Shown here piece after piece: positions 11,239-20,292 of a stretch of 64,000 nucleotides of DNA; positions within the stretch are counted from its first letter, which is position 1; each line of letters opens with the position of its first letter. Source of the stretch: Thiomonas sp. FB-6 (GTDB lineage: Bacteria; Pseudomonadota; Gammaproteobacteria; Burkholderiales; Burkholderiaceae_C); contig NZ_KB898472.1 of NCBI RefSeq assembly GCF_000377645.1, positions 1 through 64,000 of the forward strand. The letters run 5' to 3'. The translations under genes and the position numbers were made by a program. The notes under the pieces are model-generated. The model worked only from the letters and a program-made list of their open reading frames with translations. It made no database searches and was not told the origin of the DNA.

Positions 11239-11272
11239 GGTGCCGCGGCCGCTCGCTGCCTAGCATGCCGGC

Positions 11273-13882
11273 ATGCGAGCGCTCGACGGCACGGCTGTGG
11301 CGGCGCGGACGGCCTGGCCGCCCGCGGGCGCGGTGCCGCCCGCGCCGGCGGGCTCCGGGCCTGCCGCGGGCGCCGCGGAATGCTTTCATTGCGGCGAGCC
11401 GCTGCCGGCGCAGCCGGCGAGCGCCCCGATCGAAGGCCGCACCCGCTGGTTCTGCTGCGGCGGCTGCGCGGCCGCCGCGCAGGTCATCGCCTCCGGCGGG
11501 CTGTGCGCCTATTACGACAAGAACAGCGGCCCGGCGCGTCCTGCGCTGGGCCAGCAGGCCATCGAGCGCCTGCGCGAGCAATGGCAGGCGCTGGCGGACC
11601 CCGAGTTCCTGCGCGCCTTCGCCACCGACCTGGGCGGCGGCGTCTGGCGCACCCTGGTGGCGGTGGAGGGCATCCATTGCGGCGCCTGCGTGTGGCTGAT
11701 CGAGCGCCACCTGCTGAGCATTCCCGGCGTGCGCACGGCGGCGGTCAACTACGCCACGCGCCGCGTGCTGCTGGAGTGGGACGACGCCCGCGTGCACCTG
11801 GGCGAACTGCTCGAAGCCCTGGCGCGCATCGGCTACCAGCCGGCGCCCAACGTGCGCCACGCCAGCGAGGCCCGGCAACGCCGGGAATCGCGCGTGGCCC
11901 TGCTGCGCACCCTGGTGGCCTGGCTGGCGATGATGCAGGTCATGATGCTGGCCTGGCCGGGCTACAGCGCCGGCGGGCTGCTCAATGGCGCCGAGACGGC
12001 GATCTTCCGCTGGGCCAGCCTGTCCATCACCTTTCCGGCGCTGCTGTTCTCCGGCTGGAGTTTCCTGGGGGGAAGCCTGCGCGACCTGCGCATGCGGCGC
12101 CTGGGCATGGACGTGCCGGTGGTGCTGGGCCTGTGGAGCGCCTTCCTGGCCAGCGCCGCCAGCGTGCTGCGGGGCAGCGGACCGGTGTACTTCGACTCGG
12201 TGACCATGTTCCTGGCGCTGGTGCTGAGCGCGCGTCTGATCGAGTCCAGCCTGCGCCGGCGCAGCGCCAACGCCGCCGATGAACTGCTGGAACAATTGCC
12301 GGCCGCGGTGCGGCGCCGCGACCCGGACGGGGTGTGGCGTACCGTGGCGGTGGTGCGCCTGCGCGCGGGCGACGTGGTGCAGGTGCCCAGCGCCTCGCTG
12401 GTGCCGGTGGACGGCGAGGTGCTCGAAGGCGCCGGCCACGCCGACGAGGCGCTGCTCACCGGGGAGAGCGAGCCGGTGGCCAAGCAGGCGGGAAGCCGGG
12501 TGCTGGCCGGCAGCATGAACCTGGATTCGCCGCTGGTGGTGCGGGCGCTGGCGGCCGGGCAGGGCACGCGCATCGCGCAGATGGTGGAACTGCTCAACGG
12601 CGCGCTGGTGCACAAGCCGCGCGCGGCGGCGCTTGCCGATCGCGCGGCGCGGCATTTCACGCTGGGGCTGCTGGCGGTGGCGGGCGCCACCGCGCTGTAC
12701 TGGTGGCAGGTCGATGCGGCGCGCGCGTTGCCCGCGGTGATCGCGGTGCTGGTGGTGAGCTGCCCTTGCGCGCTGTCGCTGGCCATTCCGGCGGCGCTGG
12801 CGGCCTCCACGGCGCGCCTGTCGCGCGCCGGCGTGCTGGTGGCGCGCGGCCATGCGCTGGACGCGCTGGCACGGGTGGATACCTGGGTATTCGACAAGAC
12901 CGGAACCCTCACGCTGGCGCAGGGGCACGCGGTGCGGGTACTGCCCGCCGAGGGTTGGGACGAGGCCCGGGTGATGGAGGTGGTCGCCGCGCTGGAGCAG
13001 GGCGTGCAGCATCCGCTGGCGCTGGCCCTCACGCGCCATGCGCAGGAACTGCGGGAGCGCGCCGCGCCGGGCGGCCCCGCGCATGCGCCCGCGCCGGCGG
13101 GCGAGCTTCGCATGTTGCCGGGCCAGGGCCTGCTGGGCCGTTGGCAGGAGCGCTGGTACGCGCTGGGCCGGGCGCCGCTGGGCGCCGGCGGCGGCCGGGA
13201 CGCGGCCGCGCCGGCGGGGGCGACGCGCCTGCAATTGCGCGAACTGGGGGAGGGTGCGCGGGCGCCGGCCTCGCCGTGGGAGGGCGGTGCGCCGGGAAGG
13301 CTGCTCGCCGACATCGAGGTCACCGAACAGTTGCGCCCCGGCGCGCGCGAGGCGCTGCGCGAACTGGGCTCGCGCGCGGCCGGCCTGCTGCTGCTCAGCG
13401 GGGACAAGCCCGAGAGCGTGCAGGCCTGGGGCGCGCAGGTGGGCATCGCCCAGGCCGAGGGCGCGTTGCTGCCGCAGGACAAGCTGCGCCGGGTGCGCGA
13501 TCTGCAGGCGCGGGGGCATCGCGTGGCGATGGTGGGCGACGGGGTCAACGACGCCCCCACGCTGGGGGCGGCGGATGTGTCGGTGAGCTTCGCCAACGCC
13601 GCGCCCATCGCGCGCGCCGGCGCCGACGTGGTGCTGGGTTTCGACGACATGCGCGCTCTGCCTCTGCTGGTGGACGTGGCGCGGCGCACGCAAGGCGTGA
13701 TGCGCCAGAACATGGGCTGGGCGCTGGCCTACAACGCCGTGTTCGTGCCGCTGGCCGCGGCCGGGCGCGTCTCGCCGCTGTGGGCTGCCGTGGGCATGAG
13801 CCTGTCCTCGCTGCTGGTGGTGCTGAATTCCGCGCGCCTGGCCTGGGCGCGCCGCACGGAGGCCGCATGGACGCATCGCTGA
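11273..13882 (+). CDS. ccoI: Heavy-metal P1B-type ATPase CcoI/FixI (copper, cbb3 assembly)
   Basis: An 869-residue inner-membrane copper pump. It starts with a cysteine pair (CFHCG, residues 37-41) and a WFCCGGC motif typical of the CcoI N-terminal zinc-finger-like domain. A heavy-metal-associated domain follows with CGAC at residues 136-139, then eight predicted membrane helices with the intramembrane CPC at residues 497-499. The phosphorylation motif DKTGT is at 541-545 and the soluble-domain HP and GDGVNDAP motifs follow. CcoI delivers copper for the heme-copper site of cbb3 oxidase. The first 35 residues are low-complexity Ala/Pro, so the true start could be downstream, consistent with the FNR-box position. 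It overlaps ccoS by 16 bases. Confidence 0.96.
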   Translation: MRALDGTAVAARTAWPPAGAVPPAPAGSGPAAGAAECFHCGEPLPAQPASAPIEGRTRWFCCGGCAAAAQVIASGGLCAYYDKNSGPARPALGQQAIERLREQWQALADPEFLRAFATDLGGGVWRTLVAVEGIHCGACVWLIERHLLSIPGVRTAAVNYATRRVLLEWDDARVHLGELLEALARIGYQPAPNVRHASEARQRRESRVALLRTLVAWLAMMQVMMLAWPGYSAGGLLNGAETAIFRWASLSITFPALLFSGWSFLGGSLRDLRMRRLGMDVPVVLGLWSAFLASAASVLRGSGPVYFDSVTMFLALVLSARLIESSLRRRSANAADELLEQLPAAVRRRDPDGVWRTVAVVRLRAGDVVQVPSASLVPVDGEVLEGAGHADEALLTGESEPVAKQAGSRVLAGSMNLDSPLVVRALAAGQGTRIAQMVELLNGALVHKPRAAALADRAARHFTLGLLAVAGATALYWWQVDAARALPAVIAVLVVSCPCALSLAIPAALAASTARLSRAGVLVARGHALDALARVDTWVFDKTGTLTLAQGHAVRVLPAEGWDEARVMEVVAALEQGVQHPLALALTRHAQELRERAAPGGPAHAPAPAGELRMLPGQGLLGRWQERWYALGRAPLGAGGGRDAAAPAGATRLQLRELGEGARAPASPWEGGAPGRLLADIEVTEQLRPGAREALRELGSRAAGLLLLSGDKPESVQAWGAQVGIAQAEGALLPQDKLRRVRDLQARGHRVAMVGDGVNDAPTLGAADVSVSFANAAPIARAGADVVLGFDDMRALPLLVDVARRTQGVMRQNMGWALAYNAVFVPLAAAGRVSPLWAAVGMSLSSLLVVLNSARLAWARRTEAAWTHR

Positions 13883-14052
13883 TGGTGCTCATCCCCGTCA
13901 GCGTGGCCATCGTCGCGCTGATCCTGTGCGTGCTGTGGTGGGCCGCGCGCAGCGGCCAGTTCGACGACCTCGAAGGCCCCGCGCACGCCATCCTGATGGA
14001 CGACGACAACCCCGTCGCGCCCGCCGAAAAAGGCCGCGAAGCCGGGCGCTGA
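13867..14052 (+). CDS. ccoS: cbb3 oxidase maturation protein CcoS
   Basis: A 61-residue protein: one N-terminal transmembrane helix ([20 protein letters not shown]) followed by the conserved short motif [18 protein letters not shown], diagnostic of CcoS/FixS. It is needed for incorporation of heme and copper cofactors into the oxidase. The start overlaps the last five codons of ccoI, with GGAGG shortly upstream, so the two are translationally coupled. A terminator follows directly. Confidence 0.96.
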   Translation: MDASLMVLIPVSVAIVALILCVLWWAARSGQFDDLEGPAHAILMDDDNPVAPAEKGREAGR

Positions 14053-14061
14053 GTTTCGCGG

Positions 14062-14085
14062 ATGCGTCGCTTTTCGACGCATTTT
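14062..14085 (+). terminator. Intrinsic terminator after ccoS
   Basis: An 8-base stem ATGCGTCG (14062-14069) and CGACGCAT (14075-14082) with a five-base loop is followed by a short T-run. It lies ten bases after the ccoS stop and nine before the next FNR box, separating ccoIS from ccoNOQPGH. Confidence 0.75.
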
Positions 14086-14093
14086 CACGCGCC

Positions 14094-14107
14094 TTGACAC
14101 ATGTCAA
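14094..14107. promoter_or_regulatory. FNR box upstream of ccoN
   Basis: A perfect inverted repeat TTGAC-N4-GTCAA, close to the consensus. Placing transcription start 41.5 bases downstream of its centre gives about 14142, with a -10-like GATACC at 14128-14133 and a 74-base leader before ccoN. It predicts oxygen-limited activation by the FNR encoded in this cluster. Confidence 0.85.
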
Positions 14108-14215
14108 TCGCCCCCTCGGGGCGCTCCGATACCTTGGCGCCATCGCGCTGGAGGGCGCGTCCGTTTCTCACAAATCTGGAAATTCGATGAACCGAATCCG
14201 CGGGGTGGAGATGCC

Positions 14216-15664
14216 ATGAGTGCGCAAGCCTTGAGTCCGCAAACCTACAACTATGCGGTGGTCCGCAAGTTCACCGTGATGACCCTGGTCTGGGCCGTGG
14301 TCGGCATGCTGGTGGGCATCGTTATCGCCGCCCAGCTGATCTGGCCGGACATGACCTACGGCCTTCCCTGGCTGAGCTGGGGGCGCATCCGCCCGGTGCA
14401 CACCAACGGCGTGATCTTCGGCTTCGGCGGAACCGCGCTGTTCGCCACCTCCTACTACGTGGTGCAGCGCACCTGCCAGGCCCGGCTGTTCGCGCCGGCG
14501 TTGGCGGAGTTCACCTTCTGGGGCTGGACCGCGGTGATCGTGCTGTGCGCCATCACCTATCCGCTGGGCTACACCAGCGGCAAGGAGTACGCGGAGCAGG
14601 AGTGGCCCATCAGCATCCTCATCGTGCTGGTCTGGGTGGCCTACGCGATCGTGTTCTTCGGCACGGTGATCAAGCGCAAGACCCGCCACATCTACGTGGC
14701 CAACTGGTTCTTCGGCGCCTACATCATCACCATCGCGCTGCTGTACATCGTCAACAACATCAAGCTGCCCGTGAGCCTGCTGTCCTTCAGCAGCTACTCG
14801 GCCTACGGCGGCGCGCAGGACGCGATGATCCAGTGGTGGTACGGGCACAACGCGGTGGGCTTCTTCCTCACCGTGTCCTTCCTGGGCATGATGTACTACT
14901 TCATTCCCAAGCAGGCCGAGCGTCCGATCTACTCCTACCGCCTGTCCATCGTGCACTTCTGGGCGCTGACCTTCGTGTACATGTGGGCCGGCCCGCACCA
15001 CCTGCTGTACACCGCGCTGCCCGACTGGGCGCAGTCGCTGGGCATGGTGTTCTCGCTGATCCTGCTGGCTCCGAGCTGGGGCGGCATGATCAACGGCATC
15101 ATGACCCTGTCGGGCGCCTGGCACAAGCTGCGCGACGACCCGATCCTGAAGTTCCTGATCACCGCGCTGTCCTTCTACGGCATGTCGACCTTCGAGGGGC
15201 CGATGCTGTCGATCAAGACCGTCAGCGGCCTGGCGCACTACACCGACTGGATCATCGGCCACGTGCACTCGGGCGCCATGGGCTGGGTGGGCATGATCAC
15301 CATGGGCAGCCTGTACTACATGATCCCGCGCCTGTGGGGCCAGACCCGCATGTGGAGCGTGCGCCTGATCGACTGGCACTTCTGGACCGCCACCATCGGC
15401 GTGGTGCTGTACATCGCCGCCATGTGGGTGGCCGGTGTCACCGAAGGCCTGATGTGGCGCGCGATGCAGCCGGACGGAACGCTGACCTACAGCTTCATCG
15501 AGTCCATCGTGGCGGTCAAGCCGCTGTACTACATCCGTCTGCTCGGCGGCGTGATCTACCTGTTCGGCATGTGCCTGATGGTCTACAACAGCTGGCGCAC
15601 GATCCGCCAGGGCCAGCCCGTGGACGCCCCGATCCCGCAGCTGGCCGGCGCCCACGCCGCCTGA
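14216..15664 (+). CDS. ccoN: cbb3-type cytochrome c oxidase subunit I (CcoN)
   Basis: A 482-residue polytopic catalytic subunit with about twelve membrane helices. Heme b and heme-copper ligand motifs are visible: RPVHTNG near residue 60, YGHNAVGF near 205, [10 protein letters not shown] near 258 and [12 protein letters not shown] near 345. It reduces oxygen to water at the binuclear centre and pumps protons. GTGGAG lies five bases before the ATG. It heads the structural operon ccoNOQP. Confidence 0.98.
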   Translation: MSAQALSPQTYNYAVVRKFTVMTLVWAVVGMLVGIVIAAQLIWPDMTYGLPWLSWGRIRPVHTNGVIFGFGGTALFATSYYVVQRTCQARLFAPALAEFTFWGWTAVIVLCAITYPLGYTSGKEYAEQEWPISILIVLVWVAYAIVFFGTVIKRKTRHIYVANWFFGAYIITIALLYIVNNIKLPVSLLSFSSYSAYGGAQDAMIQWWYGHNAVGFFLTVSFLGMMYYFIPKQAERPIYSYRLSIVHFWALTFVYMWAGPHHLLYTALPDWAQSLGMVFSLILLAPSWGGMINGIMTLSGAWHKLRDDPILKFLITALSFYGMSTFEGPMLSIKTVSGLAHYTDWIIGHVHSGAMGWVGMITMGSLYYMIPRLWGQTRMWSVRLIDWHFWTATIGVVLYIAAMWVAGVTEGLMWRAMQPDGTLTYSFIESIVAVKPLYYIRLLGGVIYLFGMCLMVYNSWRTIRQGQPVDAPIPQLAGAHAA

Positions 15665-15698
15665 TGCGCGCGCAGCGACAACAAGGAGAAATGCCATC

Positions 15699-16325
15699 AT
15701 GGCAAGCCTGAAACTCAGCCACGAGGCCATCGAGAAGAACGTCGGCCTGATGATCGTGCTGGTCGCGCTGGTGGTCAGCGTGGCCGGCTTCGTGCAACTG
15801 CTGCCGATGTTCTTCGACAAGGCCACGACCACGCCGCTGCCGGGCATGAAGCCCTACACCGCCCTGGAGCTGGCCGGACGCGACGTCTACGTGTCGGAGG
15901 GCTGCTACCTGTGCCACTCGCAGATGATCCGCCCGCTGCGTGCCGAGGTGGAGCGCTACGGCCACTATTCGGTGGCCGGCGAATCGGTGTGGGACCACCC
16001 CTTCCAGTGGGGCAGCAAGCGCAACGGCCCGGACCTGGCCCGCGTGGGCGGCAAGTACTCGGACGAATGGCTGCGCATCCACATGCGCGAGCCCCGCGAC
16101 GTGGTGCCCGAGAGCACCATGCCCGCCTATCCCTGGCTGGAGCACAAGCCCGCCGACGACGGCCTGATCCGCCAGCGCATGCGCACGCTGCGCGTGCTGG
16201 GCGTGCCCTACACCGACTCCCAGATCGCCGCGGCGCCGGCCGAACTGCAGGGCAAGACCCAGGAAGACGCGCTGGTGGCCTATCTGCAGAGCCTGGGCCG
16301 CGAGCTGTCCGGCTCGCATTCCTGA
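15699..16325 (+). CDS. ccoO: cbb3-type oxidase subunit II, monoheme cytochrome c (CcoO)
   Basis: A 208-residue protein with one N-terminal membrane anchor (residues about 10-32) and a periplasmic monoheme c domain; the heme motif CYLCH is at residues 69-73. CcoO passes electrons from CcoP to CcoN. A strong ribosome-binding site (AAGGAG) precedes the ATG by about ten bases; the gene begins 34 bases after ccoN. Confidence 0.98.
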   Translation: MASLKLSHEAIEKNVGLMIVLVALVVSVAGFVQLLPMFFDKATTTPLPGMKPYTALELAGRDVYVSEGCYLCHSQMIRPLRAEVERYGHYSVAGESVWDHPFQWGSKRNGPDLARVGGKYSDEWLRIHMREPRDVVPESTMPAYPWLEHKPADDGLIRQRMRTLRVLGVPYTDSQIAAAPAELQGKTQEDALVAYLQSLGRELSGSHS

Positions 16326-16344
16326 TTCGCGGGAGATTCCAGCC

Positions 16345-16545
16345 ATGAACCTGTTGGCCCTGTTCGGAAGCATCACCACGGTGATGGCCTTCGCCGCTTT
16401 CATCGGCATCGCGTGGGTGGCCTATGCACCGCGCTTCGCGGCGCGCCACCGCAGCGACGCGCTGATCCCCTTCCTCGACTCGCAGCTCCCGCCGGACTCC
16501 GGGCACGAGCCCGAGGCGCTCGCGTCCACCTCCACCAAGGCCTGA
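16345..16545 (+). CDS. ccoQ: cbb3-type oxidase small subunit CcoQ
   Basis: A 66-residue protein with a single transmembrane helix (about residues 5-28) and a short hydrophilic tail. Position between ccoO and ccoP and the general form identify it as CcoQ/FixQ, which stabilises the complex. It begins 19 bases after ccoO. Confidence 0.93.
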   Translation: MNLLALFGSITTVMAFAAFIGIAWVAYAPRFAARHRSDALIPFLDSQLPPDSGHEPEALASTSTKA

Positions 16546-16561
16546 GCCGGCCTCCGACATC

Positions 16562-17494
16562 ATGAACCAGTTCACTTCCGCTGCCTGGGCGTACTGGATC
16601 GGCGCGGTGACCATCGTCTCGCTGATTGCCCTGTTCGTGTTCCTGCGCGCCACGGCCCGCCAGACGGTGTTCCGCGACGACAAGGGGCAGGTGATCGCCA
16701 CCACCGGCCACGTGTGGGACGGCGACCTGCAGGAGTTCAACAACCCGCTGCCGCGCTGGTGGATGGGGCTGTTCGTGCTCACGCTGGTGTTCGCCGCGCT
16801 GTACCTGGTGCTGTACCCGGGGCTGGCCTTCTGGGGCGGTGCGCTGGGCTTCACCAGCGACAAGATGTACCAGCAGGAGTCGCGCGCCTACGAACAGCGC
16901 ATCGCGCCTATCTACGCCGCCTACAACAAGCTCGACGTCGCGCAGTTGTCCAAGGACCCGGCGGCCATGGCCACCGGCCAGCGCATGTTCCTGACCTACT
17001 GCGCGCAGTGCCACGGCTCGGACGCCGGCGGCAGCAAGGGTTTCCCGAACCTGACCGTGCACGACGAGAAAAGCTTCCTCTACGGCAACCAGCCGGAGAC
17101 CCTGGTGCAGACCATCACCGAGGGCCGTCAGGGCATGATGCCGCCGATGGGCCAGGCGCTGGGCAGCAAGCAGGCGGTGACCGAAGTCGCCAACTACGTG
17201 CGCAGCCTGTCGGGGCTGAGCCATGACGCCAGGCTGGCCGGGCTGGGCAAGCCGCTGTTCGCGGCCAACTGCGCGGCCTGCCACGGCGCCGGCGGCGTGG
17301 GCAACCAGATGATCGGCGCGCCCAACCTGAGCGACCAGGACTGGCTGTACGGCTCCAGCCTGCAGACCATCGAGGAAACCATCGATGGCGGGCGCACCGG
17401 CCACATGCCCGCGCAGAAGGGCAACCTCGACGCGGACAAGATCCACGTGCTGGCCGCCTACGTCTACGGCCTGAGCCACGGCGGTCATCGATGA
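16562..17494 (+). CDS. ccoP: cbb3-type oxidase subunit III, diheme cytochrome c (CcoP)
   Basis: A 310-residue membrane-anchored diheme cytochrome c. Two hydrophobic segments lie near residues 12-35 and 62-90, separated by the motif HVWDGDLQEFNNPLPRWW. Heme motifs CAQCH and CAACH are at residues 147-151 and 237-241. CcoP accepts electrons from soluble cytochromes or the bc1 complex. Its stop overlaps the ccoG start by four bases. Confidence 0.98.
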   Translation: MNQFTSAAWAYWIGAVTIVSLIALFVFLRATARQTVFRDDKGQVIATTGHVWDGDLQEFNNPLPRWWMGLFVLTLVFAALYLVLYPGLAFWGGALGFTSDKMYQQESRAYEQRIAPIYAAYNKLDVAQLSKDPAAMATGQRMFLTYCAQCHGSDAGGSKGFPNLTVHDEKSFLYGNQPETLVQTITEGRQGMMPPMGQALGSKQAVTEVANYVRSLSGLSHDARLAGLGKPLFAANCAACHGAGGVGNQMIGAPNLSDQDWLYGSSLQTIEETIDGGRTGHMPAQKGNLDADKIHVLAAYVYGLSHGGHR

Positions 17495-18912
17495 GCACGC
17501 CGGCGCCTCCCTCTCCGGGCCAGGGCCTGCAGAGCACCGAGGAGGTGCTCTACGAGGCGCGCAAGAAGATCTACGCGCGCTCGGTGAGCGGATTTTTCGC
17601 GCGCTGGCGCGTGGCCATGGTCTGGGTCACCCAGATCATCTTCTACGGCCTGCCGTGGCTGCGCTGGGACCAGCGCCAGGCGATGCTGCTGGACCTGGTC
17701 CACCGCAAGTTCTACTTCTTCGGCCTGATCCTGTGGCCGCAGGACGTGATCTTCCTGGCGCTGCTGCTGATCATCTCGGCCTACGGGTTGTTCCTGTTCA
17801 CCGCGGTGGCCGGACGCCTGTTCTGCGGCTACGCCTGTCCGCAGACCGTATACACCCAGATCTTCATGTGGATCGAGCACTGGGTGGAGGGCGACCGCCT
17901 GGCGCGCATCCGCCTGGACTCGCAGCCCATGAGCGCGCGCAAGCTGGCGCGCAAGACCGCCAAGCACGCGTTGTGGATCGGCGTGGCGCTGTGGACGGGT
18001 TTCACCTTCGTGGGCTACTTCACCCCCATCCGCACGCTGGCGCGGGAGGTGGTGACGCTGGGCCTGGGCGGCTGGGAGACCTTCTGGATCCTGTTCTACG
18101 GCTTCGCCACCTACGGCAACGCCGGGTTCATGCGCGAGCAGGTGTGCAAGTACATGTGCCCCTACGCGCGCTTCCAGTCGGTGATGTTCGATCGTGACAC
18201 GCTGATCGTCACCTACGACCCGGAGCGCGGCGAGCCGCGCGGCAAGCGCAAGCGCGAACTGCCCGCGCGCGCGCAGGGCAAGGGCGACTGCGTGGACTGC
18301 TCCATCTGCGTGCAGGTGTGTCCCACCGGCATCGACATCCGCCAGGGCCTGCAGTACATGTGCATCGGCTGCGGCGCCTGCGCCGACGCCTGCGATCAGG
18401 TGATGGACAAGATGAACACCCCGCGCGGGCTGATCCGCTACTCCAGCGAGAACGCGCTGGAGGGGCGCTGGAGCAAGCGCCGGCAGTGGACGCACCTGCT
18501 GCGCCCGCGCATCCTCATCTACAGCGCCATCCTGGTGGCCATGGTGGGCGTGTTCGTGGGTGGGCTGGCCATGCGCCAGGTCGTCAAGCTCGACGTCATG
18601 CGCGACCGCCGCGTGCTGGCGCGCGAGATCCCAGGCGGGCTGCTGGAAAACGTGTACCAGGTGCAGGTGATGAACGCCTCGGACACGCCGCGCCACGTGC
18701 GCTTCGAGGTGCAGGGGCTCCCCGGGCTGGTGGTGGTGCGGCCCAAGGAGGGGATCGAACTGGCGGCCTCCAGCAACGTGCTGCATCCGCTGGAGCTGGC
18801 GATTCCCGCCGACGGGGCGCGCAGCGGGGTCTACCACGTGGAGATCACCGCGCGCGGCGACGGCGCCGACCCGGTGAGCGTGCACCATGACAGCACCTTC
18901 ATCGTCCCCTGA
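17491..18912 (+). CDS. ccoG: cbb3 oxidase accessory polyferredoxin CcoG
   Basis: A 473-residue inner-membrane protein. Hydrophobic helices carry cysteine motifs CGYACPQTVY and CKYMCPYARF, followed by a cytosolic 2x[4Fe-4S] ferredoxin domain (CVDCSICVQVCP and CIGCGACADACD, about residues 268-305) and a C-terminal immunoglobulin-like IG_FixG domain. The family takes part in copper reduction/delivery for cbb3 assembly. It overlaps ccoP by four bases (ATGA) and ccoH by 26 bases, so the three are tightly coupled. Confidence 0.96.
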   Translation: MSTPAPPSPGQGLQSTEEVLYEARKKIYARSVSGFFARWRVAMVWVTQIIFYGLPWLRWDQRQAMLLDLVHRKFYFFGLILWPQDVIFLALLLIISAYGLFLFTAVAGRLFCGYACPQTVYTQIFMWIEHWVEGDRLARIRLDSQPMSARKLARKTAKHALWIGVALWTGFTFVGYFTPIRTLAREVVTLGLGGWETFWILFYGFATYGNAGFMREQVCKYMCPYARFQSVMFDRDTLIVTYDPERGEPRGKRKRELPARAQGKGDCVDCSICVQVCPTGIDIRQGLQYMCIGCGACADACDQVMDKMNTPRGLIRYSSENALEGRWSKRRQWTHLLRPRILIYSAILVAMVGVFVGGLAMRQVVKLDVMRDRRVLAREIPGGLLENVYQVQVMNASDTPRHVRFEVQGLPGLVVVRPKEGIELAASSNVLHPLELAIPADGARSGVYHVEITARGDGADPVSVHHDSTFIVP

Positions 18913-19132
18913 GCGCGGCCGCGCCGCGCCGGACCCGGACCCGGGCGCGCGCGCGTGGTGGAGAGTTCCGGTGGTCTGGCTGCTGATCGGCCTGTTCGCC
19001 GCGGTCATCGCGGCCAGCGTGGCCACGGTGATGATCGCGCACCGCGCCGCCGACGACGAGATCGAGGCGCCGGCGCGGGTGGCGCCCATCGTGCCGCCCG
19101 CGGCGAGCGCGGCCCAGGGCCGGCGCAGTTGA
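18887..19132 (+). CDS. ccoH: Short FixH/CcoH-like membrane protein
   Basis: An 81-residue protein with a proline-rich cytosolic start, the motif WWRVPVVWLL and one transmembrane helix (about residues 24-49), then a short periplasmic tail. The position immediately after ccoG and the tryptophan/proline-led helix match FixH/CcoH. The larger periplasmic domain of rhizobial FixH is absent, so it is a short form. CcoH binds CcoN and helps early assembly. Confidence 0.78.
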   Translation: MTAPSSSPERGRAAPDPDPGARAWWRVPVVWLLIGLFAAVIAASVATVMIAHRAADDEIEAPARVAPIVPPAASAAQGRRS

Positions 19133-19193
19133 GCCGGCGTGAATCCACCCGCACCCCGGCGGTCCGCGCCGCCGCGCATCGAGGAGTCCGAAC

Positions 19194-19472
19194 ATGAGCC
19201 GTGGCGATGCCGATTACCTGCGGGCCCTGTGGCCCGCCTTCCTGGTCGCGCTGGCGGCCAGCGCGGTGATGTTCAGCGTGCTGGACCCGGTGCGCCACGC
19301 GCCGCCCGCGCTGGCGCACTGGCCGCCGGCGGTGCTGTATTCGCTGGGATTCTTCGGCCAGTGGCTGGCCTGCTGGGCGGCCAGCGCGCTGAACCTGTGG
19401 CTGCTGGCGCGGCGCCCGCCGGGCGCGCACGACGTGTTCGAAGACGCCGACGATGCGGAGGAAGGGCGCTGA
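19194..19472 (+). CDS. Small membrane protein of the cbb3 cluster
   Basis: A 92-residue protein of unknown function with two or three hydrophobic helices (about residues 12-32, 45-72), ending in an acidic tail (VFEDADDAEEG). It follows ccoH by 61 bases on the same strand and ends 23 bases from the convergent fnr gene. Its position suggests a role in cytochrome oxidase assembly, but no recognisable motif supports this. Confidence 0.7.
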   Translation: MSRGDADYLRALWPAFLVALAASAVMFSVLDPVRHAPPALAHWPPAVLYSLGFFGQWLACWAASALNLWLLARRPPGAHDVFEDADDAEEGR

Positions 19473-19495
19473 TCCGGGCGGCGCGCCGCGTGCCC

Positions 19496-20233
19496 TCAGG
19501 CCTCGTGGTTGAGCAGTTGGCCCAGGCCTTCGCGGTTGGTGATGCGCACCTGGCGCTGTGCCACGTGGATCAACCCGGCCTGGTGGAAGCGCGACATCAG
19601 CCGGCTGACGGTCTCCAGCTTCAGGCCCAGGTAGCTGCCGATTTCCTCGCGGCTCATGCGCAGCACGAATTCGTCGGGCGAAAGCCCGCGTGCCTTGTAG
19701 CGCTCGGACAGGTCCAGCAGGAAGCGCGCCAGGCGCTCGTCGGCCTGCATGCTGCCGAGCACGAACTGGTCCTGCTGCGCGCGCGCCAGGCGGTTGCCGA
19801 TCAGGCAGTGGATCTGGTGCTGCAGCGTGGGCAGTTCGCGCGCCGTGTTCTCCAGCACGCGCACGTCGATCTCGCAGGCCTCGCTGTCTTCCAGCGCGAC
19901 GGCCTCGGTCATGTACAGGCGCGCGGAAAATCCCTCCAGGCCCATCATTTCGCCGGGCACGTGGAAACCCACGATCTGCTGGCGCCCGTCGGGGCTGCTC
20001 ACCATCGATTTGAAGGATCCCGCGTGCACCGAATAGACCTTGTCCATCGACTGCCCGCTCTCGAACAGGCGCTCTCCCTTGGTCACGCGCACCGAGTTCT
20101 GCATGATGTCGCGCATCAGGCTCAATTCGTCCGCTGGCAGCGCAATCGGCAGGCAAAACCGACTTTGGAAGCACACATCGCAAGGATGCGGCTTGTCCAT
20201 CCGATGTACGGTGGCGGCGGGAGTCAGTTTCAT
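19496..20233 (-). CDS. fnr: Oxygen-sensing transcription regulator FNR
   Basis: A 245-residue Crp/Fnr-family regulator. The N-terminal cysteines C18, C21 and C27 plus C120 match the four ligands of the FNR [4Fe-4S] cluster (C-x2-C-x5-C and a later Cys). A cyclic-nucleotide-binding-like domain (about residues 35-150) is followed by a dimerisation helix and a helix-turn-helix with SREEIGSYLGLKLETVSRLMSRF near residues 195-218. The recognition-helix residues E, S and R are those expected for TTGAT-N4-ATCAA sites, two of which occur upstream of ccoI and ccoN. It is encoded convergently with the cbb3 operon and divergently from the next gene with a 59-base gap. Confidence 0.96.
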   Translation of the reverse strand: MKLTPAATVHRMDKPHPCDVCFQSRFCLPIALPADELSLMRDIMQNSVRVTKGERLFESGQSMDKVYSVHAGSFKSMVSSPDGRQQIVGFHVPGEMMGLEGFSARLYMTEAVALEDSEACEIDVRVLENTARELPTLQHQIHCLIGNRLARAQQDQFVLGSMQADERLARFLLDLSERYKARGLSPDEFVLRMSREEIGSYLGLKLETVSRLMSRFHQAGLIHVAQRQVRITNREGLGQLLNHEA

Positions 20234-20292
20234 GGTTTTTGCTCGAAGAGTTATGAGTTTTGTTATATCACGGAAATGGCGAGGATTTCCTG

